A DNA stretch of 29,545 bases, from the IMG/VR virus record IMGVR_UViG_3300047483_000048, positions 1 through 29,545 of that record; one strand, given 5' to 3'. The DNA is from a virus. The notes under the pieces are model-generated. The model was not told the origin of the DNA. It did not search any database and saw only the letters and a list, made by a program, of their open reading frames with translations. Shown piece after piece: positions 8,969 through 15,667 of this stretch. The position numbers were made by a program, and so were the translations under genes. The number at the start of each line of letters is the position of its first letter. The stretch's first letter is position 1.

Positions 8969-9532
8969 ATGTCTTGTGATTTAGCAAATGGACGCTTAGA
9001 AGTATGTAAGGACGCTATCGGTGGTATCGATGCGGTTTACTTCATTAACTATGGCGACTTTAATCCTGAAACTGACGTTGCATATGTGGCAGGTACTGAT
9101 ACCATCGACACTATCGCTAACGTTACTTCTCTTTACAAATACGAACTCAAAGGGACAAACTCTTTCGAGCAAGTTGTAACTTCTTCTCGTGAAAACGGAA
9201 CTACATTCGTTGAGCAAACTTTAACAATGACTTTGAAAAAGCAAGATGCTACTACTCACAAGTCTGTTAAATTGCTTGCTTACGGACGTCCTCAAATCGT
9301 AGTTCGCAACCGCAACAATCAATTCTTCTTGATGGGTCTTGAACACGGTGCTGAGTTGACTACTGCAAACGTGTCAAATGGTACTGCAATGGGAGACCTC
9401 GTAGGTTATACCTTGACTTTTGTAGCGACTGAGACTTTGCTCGCCAATCTTCTTGATTGTACTAATGAGGCAGGTCTTGCAGGTGGCGCAGGCGACGTGT
9501 TTGGTGCTACTACCACTATCGTTACTGCATAA
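8969..9532 (+). CDS. Probable major tail (tube) protein
   Basis: A 187-residue protein beginning MSCDLANGRLEVCKDAIGG, followed by an alternating β pattern (FINYGDF, YKYELKGTNSFEQVV, TFVEQTLTMTLKK, HKSVKLLAYGRPQIVVR, NNQFFLMGLEHGAEL) and a Gly/Ala-rich end. This is consistent with a major tail protein of a siphophage. It lies immediately after the major capsid gene, between two intrinsic terminators, and shows the same high-expression codon pattern as the capsid gene, as expected for an abundant virion protein. The alternative is a capsid decoration or head-tail protein; homology was not tested. Confidence 0.65.
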   Translation: MSCDLANGRLEVCKDAIGGIDAVYFINYGDFNPETDVAYVAGTDTIDTIANVTSLYKYELKGTNSFEQVVTSSRENGTTFVEQTLTMTLKKQDATTHKSVKLLAYGRPQIVVRNRNNQFFLMGLEHGAELTTANVSNGTAMGDLVGYTLTFVATETLLANLLDCTNEAGLAGGAGDVFGATTTIVTA

Positions 9533-9553
9533 TCGTTTTCTTCATAGCGTGTG

Positions 9554-9580
9554 AAAAGGGTGGCATTAGCTGCCCTTTTT
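9554..9580 (+). terminator. Intrinsic terminator after the tail tube gene
   Basis: An 11-bp stem (AAAAGGGTGGC 9554-9564 with GCTGCCCTTTT 9569-9579, two G-T wobbles), ATTA loop, T-run. It would isolate the capsid/tail-tube mRNA. A theoretical upstream GTG start at 9551 would run through this hairpin and is not used here. Confidence 0.85.
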
Positions 9581-9619
9581 GCTTTTAAAACAAATCGGTA
9601 TCACATTAGTTACTTTAGT

Positions 9620-9949
9620 ATGATTGTACTTACAACATCTACATCAGCTCAGACGTTCTCGTTTATTCCAAGAGATACACCTACATCAATGGTTTTGACT
9701 GATGACCAAACCAATGTACCGGTAACAATAGCTATCACATCTCAAACAAGCGGTAATTACGTTAACACGTTGACGGCTACATTCGCTTTAGAAGAAGGAC
9801 ATTTCTACGATTTGGTATTGTACAAAAACACGGACATCGTTTACAAAGATAGAATCTTTTGTACTGACCAAAACATCGTTACATTCTCCGTAAACAACGG
9901 AGAGTATACATCTAACACTACATCAAATACGTTCATAGTTTATGAGTAA
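9620..9949 (+). CDS. 109-aa β-rich hypothetical virion protein
   Basis: I chose ATG 9620 (MIVLTTSTSAQTFSFIPRD), since the longer frame would begin inside the terminator hairpin. The product is Thr-rich with regular β-strands (AITSQTSGNYVNTLTATFAL, FYDLVLYKNTDIVYKDRIF) and no motifs. The fold looks like a small β-sandwich. The gene overlaps the portal gene by 8 bp. Possible roles are tail-associated or head decoration; neither can be proved here. Confidence 0.65.
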   Translation: MIVLTTSTSAQTFSFIPRDTPTSMVLTDDQTNVPVTIAITSQTSGNYVNTLTATFALEEGHFYDLVLYKNTDIVYKDRIFCTDQNIVTFSVNNGEYTSNTTSNTFIVYE

Positions 9950-11720
9950 TAACGTACACGTCTTAAACCTATCGGCATACACTACTCCCGTCATTCAGGA
10001 GAGTAAGCGTGATGCGTGGGTTGACTTTGGAGAAGACAACAATTACTATCAATTCCTATTGGATAGATACACGAACTCCACCACTAACAACGCAATCATC
10101 AATAACATCTCACGTTTGGTTTACGGACGTGGCTTGTCTGCAGTAGATGCTTCTCGCAAGCCTAATGAGTACGCTCAGGCAATGGCTATGTTTTCGAAAG
10201 AGTGTTTGCGTAAGATTGCAATTGATAGAAAGATGCTTGGTCAGTTCGCTATTCAGGTACACTACAACGACAAGCACGATAGAATCCTCAAGGCTTTCCA
10301 TATGCCTGTTAATCTTCTTAGAGCTGAAAAGTGTAACAAAGACGGAGAAATCGAAGCGTACTACTACTCGGATGATTGGACTGACGTAAAGAAATATCCT
10401 CCTACAAGAATTCCTGCTTACGGCTATTCTAAAGACAAGATTGAGATTCTATTCTCAAAGCCTTACGCAGTAGGTATGAAGTATTACGCTTATCCTGACT
10501 ATCAGGGAGCAGTACCTTACGCACTATTAGAAGAGGAGATAGCTGATTATCTAATTAACGAGGTTCAAAACGGATTCTCAGGTACTAAGGTTGTCAACTT
10601 CAACAACGGAGTACCAACTGAAGAGCAGCAATCTATCATCACAAATAAAGTCTTAGGCAAACTTACAGGCTCTAAAGGTCAAAAAGTGATTGTTGCGTTC
10701 AATGATAATATGGACACGAAAACAACGGTAGACGATTTGCCTTTGAATGATGCTCCTGAACACTACACATACTTATCAGAGGAGTGTATGCGTAAGATTA
10801 TGCTCGGACACAACGTTACTTCACCGCTACTTTTCGGGATTGCAGGTGCAAACGGATTCTCTTCGAATGCTGATGAATTGCAAAACTCGTTTATATTATT
10901 TAACAATATGGTGATTAAACCCCTTCAGGATGAAATACTTGAAGCCTTAGACACTATCTTATCATTTAACAGTATATCACTTAACTTATTCTTTAAGACG
11001 CTCAAACCGCTTGAATTTACGGATTTAGAAAACGCACAAAACACGGAGCAAGTCGCAGAGGAAACAGGAACTGAGTTAAGCAAACACGAACACGTTAGCT
11101 CAGACGTTGCAAAAGCATTGATTGAACTTGGAGAAGAGCCTTCTGAAAATTGGCTTCTAATAGACGAATTCCCTGTTGACTATGACTTGGACGACTCAGA
11201 GAACGAACTGCTCTCTAAAGAGCCTAAAAAGAGCTTATTTAGCAAGTTAGTTGAGTTGGTAAGCACAGGCGATGCACGTCCAAACCTACGAGATAAACAA
11301 GACAAGGTAATTGACGGAGTTAAATTCGTCACTCGCTACGTTTACGCAGGTTCAGAGCCAAGAGATAAGTCAAGAGATTTCTGCAATGCAATGATGCGTG
11401 CTAAGAAAATCTATAGAAAAGAGGATATCATCAAGATGGGCGCACAAGCGGTTAACAAAGGATGGGGTCCTAAAGGAGCTGATACTTACTCAATTTGGCT
11501 TTACAAAGGTGGAGGCAACTGCCATCATCGTTGGAATAAACAAGTATACGCATCATTTGAAGGCAAGGCTTTGGACATTCCTAACGCTAAACAAATCGCA
11601 CAAGCAAAAGCAGCTAAGTTTGGCTACACAATAAAGAATGAGGCTTTGGTTTCTCAAAGACCTGTTGATATGCCTCACAACGGCTTTTTACCTACTAACC
11701 CAATTTACGGAAATCAATAA
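9942..11720 (+). CDS. Portal protein with C-terminal extension
   Basis: A 592-residue protein. Residues 1 to about 370 look like a phage portal: WVDFGEDNNYYQFLLDRYTN, INNISRLVYGRG, long helical stem elements, and VTSPLLFGIAGANGFSSNADEL, then NNMVIKPLQDEILEAL. The portal forms the dodecameric DNA gate at one capsid vertex. From about 430 to the end is an extra domain (FVTRYVYAGSEPRDKSRDFC, YRKEDIIKMGAQ, YSIWLYKGGGNCHHRW), with Cys and His residues in NCHHRW; I cannot name this domain. The linker between the two contains two long acidic stretches and one AACACGAA word. The gene lies after the major capsid gene rather than before the protease. Confidence 0.75.
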   Translation: MSNNVHVLNLSAYTTPVIQESKRDAWVDFGEDNNYYQFLLDRYTNSTTNNAIINNISRLVYGRGLSAVDASRKPNEYAQAMAMFSKECLRKIAIDRKMLGQFAIQVHYNDKHDRILKAFHMPVNLLRAEKCNKDGEIEAYYYSDDWTDVKKYPPTRIPAYGYSKDKIEILFSKPYAVGMKYYAYPDYQGAVPYALLEEEIADYLINEVQNGFSGTKVVNFNNGVPTEEQQSIITNKVLGKLTGSKGQKVIVAFNDNMDTKTTVDDLPLNDAPEHYTYLSEECMRKIMLGHNVTSPLLFGIAGANGFSSNADELQNSFILFNNMVIKPLQDEILEALDTILSFNSISLNLFFKTLKPLEFTDLENAQNTEQVAEETGTELSKHEHVSSDVAKALIELGEEPSENWLLIDEFPVDYDLDDSENELLSKEPKKSLFSKLVELVSTGDARPNLRDKQDKVIDGVKFVTRYVYAGSEPRDKSRDFCNAMMRAKKIYRKEDIIKMGAQAVNKGWGPKGADTYSIWLYKGGGNCHHRWNKQVYASFEGKALDIPNAKQIAQAKAAKFGYTIKNEALVSQRPVDMPHNGFLPTNPIYGNQ

Positions 11721-12220
11721 TGGCAACTGCACTACTCATAACACGAGACGATTTAGTTAGGTTTACTGCCGTTAATGGCAACGTAGACACGGATAAATTT
11801 ATTCAGTTCGTTAAAATCGCTCAGGACATTCACATTCAAAACTACTTAGGCACGAAACTCTTGCAAAAGATTCAGGCGGATATTATCGCAGGTACGCTTT
11901 CAGGCAATTACGAAACGCTTGTAGAGACGTATGTAAAGCCTATGCTGATACATTGGAGTCTCGTAGAATACTTGCCTTTCGCTGCTTACACAATTGCTAA
12001 CAAGGGAGTCTATAAGCACTCATCTGAGAACTCTGAGAACGTAGAGAAAAACGAAGTAGACTTCTTAATTGAGAAAGAACGTCAAATCGCACAACACTAC
12101 ACGGAGCGTTTCATTGACTACATTTGTTTTAACAATGCTTTATTCCCTGAGTACACACTAAATTCAAACGGGGATATGTATCCTGATACGGCAAATAACT
12201 ATACAGGTTGGTACATATGA
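11720..12220 (+). CDS. Putative head-tail connector/adaptor (DUF6712-like)
   Basis: A 166-residue mostly helical protein: IQFVKIAQDIHIQNYLGTKL, LQKIQADIIAGT, VKPMLIHWSLVEYLPFAAY, IANKGVYKHSS, then a long helix (VDFLIEKERQIAQHYTERF). The 'NYLGTKL ... LVEYLPF ... NKGV' arrangement recalls the Bacteroidota phage adaptor-type family I know as DUF6712, but the accession is from memory. Position directly after the portal gene fits a head-completion adaptor that docks to the portal. The start shares a base with the portal stop (TAATG). Confidence 0.5.
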   Translation: MATALLITRDDLVRFTAVNGNVDTDKFIQFVKIAQDIHIQNYLGTKLLQKIQADIIAGTLSGNYETLVETYVKPMLIHWSLVEYLPFAAYTIANKGVYKHSSENSENVEKNEVDFLIEKERQIAQHYTERFIDYICFNNALFPEYTLNSNGDMYPDTANNYTGWYI

Positions 12221-12315
12221 GAACACGAACTAAGGTAGGAACATACAAACCAAAAGAAGAAAACATTGAGAAACTTCGTGTTTTTCTAACTAAACTTAAC
12301 AAAGATGGCAAATAG
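12217..12315 (+). CDS. 32-aa basic mini-ORF
   Basis: Starts at ATG 12217 in an ATGA overlap with the preceding stop, ends at TAG 12313-12315 inside the next gene. Sequence begins MRTRTKVGTYKPKEE and is strongly basic. It fills the only gap between two genes and contains an AACACGAA word at codons 3-4. It may be a real small protein, or simply a bridge that lets ribosomes reinitiate at 12305. Function unknown. Confidence 0.45.
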   Translation: MRTRTKVGTYKPKEENIEKLRVFLTKLNKDGK

Positions 12316-13186
12316 CAACGGATGGGGAGACGGAGCGGCTAACAACTCAATAGGTTGGGGTCAAGGCGCAAACAATAACATCGGGTGGGGAGACATTCAC
12401 GCTGACTCTTGGGCAGGTGCTACTGATATAGTAGGTATAGATGCAGACGCTCAGGCATTTATTACTGCTGCTGCTATAACTGACCCTGTTCAAATCAACG
12501 CAATCAACACGCTTGTAGAGGGGATAAAGACTGACGGCATTTGGACTAAAATGAAAGCCATTTACCCTTTTGTAGGAGGTACTGCATCAACTCACAAATG
12601 GAACTTAAAAGACCCTCGTGATTTAGACGCTGCCTTTAGATTAGTATTCAACGGAGGATGGACGCATTCAAGTAATGGTGCTACTCCTAATGGAACTAAT
12701 GGGTATGCTGATACGAAGTTAGTGCCATCGTCCGTGTTGCAGTTGAATAGTGCTTCTCATTCAGTTTATTCAAGAAGTTTATCTCCTGTTGGCATTATGG
12801 GAGGTGTTAATGATGTTACTAACTATATGATTTTAAACAATCCAACATCTACAACTATAACTTCACAAATAAATTCTCTTGGCGCAGATTTTATAACGGG
12901 TACAATTACAAATTCTCAAGGTTTGTTAATGGTAAACAGGATTAGTTCTACAACTATAAATGCTTGGAGAAACTCAACAAAAATTGCAACTGATACAAAA
13001 AATAGCACATTTAGACCTGCTATAAATTATTATGTAGGAGCAAGAAATAATGGAGGTTCGCCCTCAGGTTATGATGCTAAACAATATGGCTTTTATCACA
13101 TAGGCGACGGCTTAACAGACACCGAAGCAGCAAACCTTTACACACGAGTACAAGCATTCCAAACCGCATTAAATCGCCAAGTATGA
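12305..13186 (+). CDS. Putative receptor-binding / tail appendage protein with WG repeats
   Basis: A 293-residue protein. Its N-terminus holds three Trp-Gly units (NGWGDGAANN, IGWGQGANNN, IGWGDIHADSW), a possible virion-attachment peptide. Then follow a helical linker (AQAFITAAAITDPVQINAI), a conserved-looking KMKAIYPFVGGTASTHKWNL segment and PRDLDAAFRLVFNGGWTHSS. The rest is a β-rich domain that resembles concanavalin-like/jelly-roll adhesin folds (inference). The same IYPFVGGTA/HKWNLKDPRDLDAAFRL arrangement is familiar from phage appendage proteins. The later part has AT-rich, rare-looking codons, which could mean it was swapped in as a host-range module. Confidence 0.5.
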   Translation: MANSNGWGDGAANNSIGWGQGANNNIGWGDIHADSWAGATDIVGIDADAQAFITAAAITDPVQINAINTLVEGIKTDGIWTKMKAIYPFVGGTASTHKWNLKDPRDLDAAFRLVFNGGWTHSSNGATPNGTNGYADTKLVPSSVLQLNSASHSVYSRSLSPVGIMGGVNDVTNYMILNNPTSTTITSQINSLGADFITGTITNSQGLLMVNRISSTTINAWRNSTKIATDTKNSTFRPAINYYVGARNNGGSPSGYDAKQYGFYHIGDGLTDTEAANLYTRVQAFQTALNRQV

Positions 13187-13440
13187 TAACTTACAACACA
13201 AAAGATTTAACTGACATTGACGTAACAACCTTAGTAGGTTTGTTGACTGAGGTACAAAAAGACGAATTACAAGGTCAATGGTACGCACCTGACTCGTTCT
13301 ATAACAGCATCCAAGATTTGAACGATAACTGGATAATTTCAGTAGATGAGATTGCAAACACTATCAATCCTGCAACTGAGTGGGTGAAAGATTTGCCTTT
13401 GACTATTTACATTCCTAAACCTACACCAAGTCCGTTCTAA
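13183..13440 (+). CDS. 85-aa hypothetical protein downstream of appendage gene
   Basis: Starts at ATG 13183 in a 4-bp overlap with the appendage gene stop (ATGA). It is predicted mixed α/β and acidic: ITYNTKDLTDIDVTTLVGLL then PDSFYNSIQDLNDNWIISVD and a Pro-rich end (YIPKPTPSPF). A small gene directly after a receptor-binding candidate is often a chaperone or accessory tip protein, but there is no sequence evidence for that. Confidence 0.6.
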   Translation: MITYNTKDLTDIDVTTLVGLLTEVQKDELQGQWYAPDSFYNSIQDLNDNWIISVDEIANTINPATEWVKDLPLTIYIPKPTPSPF

Positions 13441-13598
13441 TGAGACATAAAGACGCAATCGGTTCAATGTACTTTCTTTGTGGTTACGCAACGGCTATTG
13501 CGCTAATCGTAGAAGGCGAACATCTATATCATAAACTATTTGCTGCTTGTATGGCGTTTTACTTTACTTGGCACGTTATCGAAAACTATGAAAACTAA
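13440..13598 (+). CDS. 52-aa small membrane protein, holin partner candidate
   Basis: Starts at ATG 13440 (shared base with the preceding TAA) and ends at TAA 13596-13598, overlapping the holin start by 11 bp. The sequence MRHKDAIGSMYFLCGYATAI then ALIVEG and HKLFAACMAFYFTWHVIENY gives two hydrophobic helices separated by a short charged turn. Position immediately before the holin and the overlapping start suggest a lysis role (antiholin or second holin), but this is inferred from topology and neighbours. Confidence 0.6.
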   Translation: MRHKDAIGSMYFLCGYATAIALIVEGEHLYHKLFAACMAFYFTWHVIENYEN

Positions 13599-14010
13599 AT
13601 CTCTACTCTTTGTTTCTTTATTGTCCGTGTTAGCGCCAGTTCAGCCGATGGTATTGATGGCTATCTTCTCAATCATTTTAGATACTGCTTTCGGCATTTG
13701 GCGAAGCGTAAAGAAAAACGGATGGAAATCAATTCGCTCTCGTAGGCTATCAAATACGATTTCTAAGAGCCTTTTATATAGCGGTGCAATAGTATTTATC
13801 TTTTTACTTGAAAAGTTCGTCTTAGCTGATTTATTAGGCTACTTCATTTCGGTAGATTTACTACTCACTAAAGCCTTTACTGCGTTCTGCGTATTCACGG
13901 AAGTAAAGTCAATCAACGAGAGCTACTATTCAGTCACAGGTATCAACGTTTGGGACAAGTTTATAGCCTTTGTTAAACGTAGCAAAGAGCAAGTTGACGA
14001 ATTGAAATAA
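13588..14010 (+). CDS. Phage holin (holin_4_1-like)
   Basis: I chose ATG 13588 (MKTKSLLFVSLLSVLAP), since the longer frame from 13540 would run deep into the preceding gene. The 140-residue product has three hydrophobic segments: about 5-32 (including VLMAIFSIILDTAFGIW), 55-72 (SGAIVFIFLLEKFVLADLL) and 78-100. A basic loop GWKSIRSRRLSN lies between the first and second, and a KSINESYYSVTG end follows. The LDTAFGIW..K element, RS.R.S, and TEVKSINE fit the toxin-secretion/phage-lysis holin_4_1 family. It forms the membrane hole that releases the endolysin encoded 108 bp downstream. Confidence 0.75.
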   Translation: MKTKSLLFVSLLSVLAPVQPMVLMAIFSIILDTAFGIWRSVKKNGWKSIRSRRLSNTISKSLLYSGAIVFIFLLEKFVLADLLGYFISVDLLLTKAFTAFCVFTEVKSINESYYSVTGINVWDKFIAFVKRSKEQVDELK

Positions 14011-14015
14011 CATCA

Positions 14016-14062
14016 CTTGGTGTAAACCAAGCACCCCTCAGCGATACTGTTGTTGAGGGTTT
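14016..14062 (+). terminator. Two hairpins after holin, probable terminator
   Basis: Hairpin 1: CTTGGT/ACCAAG (14016-14021, 14026-14031) with a GTAA (GNRA-type) tetraloop. Hairpin 2: CCCTCA/TGAGGG (14035-14040, 14054-14059) followed by only a short TTT run. Together they probably terminate or attenuate transcription between the structural block and the lysin; the T-tract is weak, so confidence is moderate. Confidence 0.5.
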
Positions 14063-14064
14063 AT

Positions 14065-14103
14065 AATGTCCATTAAAACGGGCGAAAAACTGGACATTTG
14101 TCC
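14065..14103 (+). promoter_or_regulatory. Inverted repeats upstream of the endolysin gene
   Basis: AATGTCCA (14065-14072) is complementary to TGGACATT (14091-14098), an 8-bp stem with an 18-nt loop. The same right arm overlaps a second palindrome GGACATTTGTCC (14092-14103). The element ends 15 bp before the endolysin ATG. Candidate operator or RNA switch for lysin expression; not assigned to a known family. Confidence 0.35.
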
Positions 14104-14118
14104 TTTTAATTACAAGTT

Positions 14119-14682
14119 ATGGAGATAATAGAGAAATACATCAAGTTCGTTAAAAAGTGGGAAGGCGGTCTCAGCAGAGACAAGAACGATTCTGCTTCGT
14201 CTTTTCCTTGTCCTACACCATATAACGGCAAAACAGGGTGGCACACTAACGCAGGTATAACTTACGCTGCTTGGGTTAAGTTCTACGGAAACACGAAAGA
14301 TGCAGACTTTTATCGTATGCCTTCCGATATGTGGTTTCAAATATTCAAAAAAGGCTATTGGGATAAAGTTAAAGGAGACGCATACAATTCACAAAACATT
14401 GCAGCATTTGTGACAGGTATGGCTTGGGGTTCAGGTGCTAAACAAGCAGGTATCTCTTTACAACGAGTGCTTAACTTACTCGGTAAAAAAGTAGCGATAG
14501 ACGGAGTAATTGGAAACCAAACTATTTTAGCAGCTAATTCAATACCTCCAAGAGAACTATTCGATGCCTTAGCTAACGAGCGTGAGCGTTTCTTGTATGC
14601 TATTGGAGTAGGTAAAAATGCAAAGTTTCTAAAAGGGTGGCTAAACCGCTTAGAAGACTACAAAAAGACTTTTCGTCCGTAA
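14119..14682 (+). CDS. Endolysin, GH108-like muramidase with peptidoglycan-binding domain
   Basis: A 187-residue protein. The N-terminal catalytic domain shows a helix then WEGGLSRD (Glu15 likely catalytic) and TGWHTNAGITYAAWVKFYG, as in glycoside hydrolase family 108 (EGG then N-x-G-I-T). The C-terminal part (about 110-187) has LQRVLNLLGKKVAIDGVIGN, the pattern of the predicted peptidoglycan-binding domain PG_binding_3. It would cut the glycan backbone of the host wall after the holin opens the membrane. No signal peptide is visible, consistent with holin-dependent export. A lone Cys in the FPCPTPYNG insertion is unusual. Confidence 0.85.
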   Translation: MEIIEKYIKFVKKWEGGLSRDKNDSASSFPCPTPYNGKTGWHTNAGITYAAWVKFYGNTKDADFYRMPSDMWFQIFKKGYWDKVKGDAYNSQNIAAFVTGMAWGSGAKQAGISLQRVLNLLGKKVAIDGVIGNQTILAANSIPPRELFDALANERERFLYAIGVGKNAKFLKGWLNRLEDYKKTFRP

Positions 14683-14685
14683 GCC

Positions 14686-14759
14686 TATAACCTTAAAAAG
14701 TATATGTTATAACCTTAAAAAACTATTATTTTTAGTATATTTGTAAGGATAAAACCTTA
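14686..14759 (+). promoter_or_regulatory. Promoter with repeated CCTTA operators
   Basis: TATAACCTTAAAAA occurs at 14686-14699 and again at 14708-14721 (22 bp apart, about two helical turns). A -7 box TATATTTG lies at 14736-14743 (Bacteroidota TAnnTTTG type; no clear -33). Directly after it is an inverted repeat TAAGG-ATAAAA-CCTTA (14744-14759), ending 6 bp before ATG 14766. The downstream protein carries a helix-turn-helix, so autoregulation is plausible (inference). Confidence 0.6.
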
Positions 14760-14765
14760 TAAAAT

Positions 14766-15239
14766 ATGATATACTTAATTTCACATCAAAACGAATACTT
14801 AAAAATTGGATATACTAAAAACATTCGCAAAAGACTTTCGCAACTACAAGTGTCAAGCCCTGTTAAATTAGAGGTGCTGCATCTTATAAAAGGTGATTTT
14901 AATTTGGAGAAAGAACTGCATTTATTGTTTAAAGAATATAGCTCAAATGGTGAATGGTTTTATTACAATGACGAAATAATAAACTATTTTAGAAGTCAAG
15001 AATGTTTAATGTGGGAAAATGGATTTACTGATTATGAAAAACCCCCTGTAATTGGGTATATAAAAAATGAAAGGCTAAAGAGAAATATGTCGCTTCAACA
15101 AGTTGCTGAAATGTACGGGTGTACTGCGCAATCAATGCTTGAAATAGAAAAAAGAGAAATGCAAGGAGGTTTGACGCTATCCATACTTTACAAAATAGCA
15201 AAACTCTATAATAAGAAATTTGAATATAGAATGGTATGA
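14766..15239 (+). CDS. GIY-YIG-superfamily (T5orf172/MUG113) + XRE HTH fusion
   Basis: A 157-residue protein. Residues 1-75 (MIYLISHQNEYLKIGYTKNI, RKRLSQLQ, FNLEKELHLLF and GEWFYYND) match the T5orf172/MUG113 branch of the GIY-YIG nuclease superfamily: a YLI...KIGYT pair, an Arg-rich helix, E-x-x-LH and an EWF tail. Residues from about 97 to the end (GYIKNERLKRNMSLQQVAEM, then LTLSILYKIAKLYN) are an XRE/cro-type helix-turn-helix. The gene is AT-richer than its neighbours, sits between lysin and spanin, has its own promoter with repeated operators, and lacks the AACACGRA word. These point to an inserted selfish or defence-type gene. Whether it cuts DNA is unproven. Confidence 0.75.
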   Translation: MIYLISHQNEYLKIGYTKNIRKRLSQLQVSSPVKLEVLHLIKGDFNLEKELHLLFKEYSSNGEWFYYNDEIINYFRSQECLMWENGFTDYEKPPVIGYIKNERLKRNMSLQQVAEMYGCTAQSMLEIEKREMQGGLTLSILYKIAKLYNKKFEYRMV

Positions 15240-15667
15240 AAAAAATAATTTTGATTTTGTCGCTAATATTGGTGATTTTTGCGACAGGATGTTCCGCTAA
15301 CTATCACATCCGTAGAGCAATGAAAAAAGGATTTAGCGTGGGGGAGTCCGCTGATACAATCCGCATTTCTACGATAGACTCAATTCCGCACGTTTTAAGA
15401 GACTCAATTTATTGGGAGAAGGTATTAGTCCAAAAAGATACAATCGTTCGTTACAAACGCTTAGAAGTGCCTAAAACACGCTTTGAGACTCGTATTGAAT
15501 ATAAGTTAAAACGAGATACCCTGCGAATGATTGAAAAAGTTGAGGTTGTCAAGTGGAAAACGGAGAAGAATAAAAACAAGAAACCAAATCTTTGGTTGTT
15601 TATCATAGGCTTTGTTGCAGGATTTGCTGCGAACTGGCTTATGAAGTTTGCTAAATACACTTTATGA
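15236..15667 (+). CDS. Unimolecular spanin (u-spanin) candidate
   Basis: A 143-residue protein with classic u-spanin topology. There is an N-terminal lipoprotein signal with lipobox ATGC (Cys19 in VIFATGCSANYH), a periplasmic β-rich stretch (about 20-117, for example DTIVRYKRLEVPKTRFETRI), and a C-terminal transmembrane helix (about 119-136, LWLFIIGFVAGFAANWLM). Such a protein anchors in the outer membrane by its lipid and in the inner membrane by its helix, fusing the two at the final step of lysis (known for T1 gp11). Holin and endolysin lie close upstream. It overlaps the HTH gene by 4 bp. Identification is by topology; homology was not tested. Confidence 0.75.
   Translation: MKKIILILSLILVIFATGCSANYHIRRAMKKGFSVGESADTIRISTIDSIPHVLRDSIYWEKVLVQKDTIVRYKRLEVPKTRFETRIEYKLKRDTLRMIEKVEVVKWKTEKNKNKKPNLWLFIIGFVAGFAANWLMKFAKYTL

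Noticed and set aside
9551-9619. GTG-started extension of the 9620 gene
   Set aside because: It would begin inside the terminator hairpin; the ATG at 9620 starts a more plausible β-protein.
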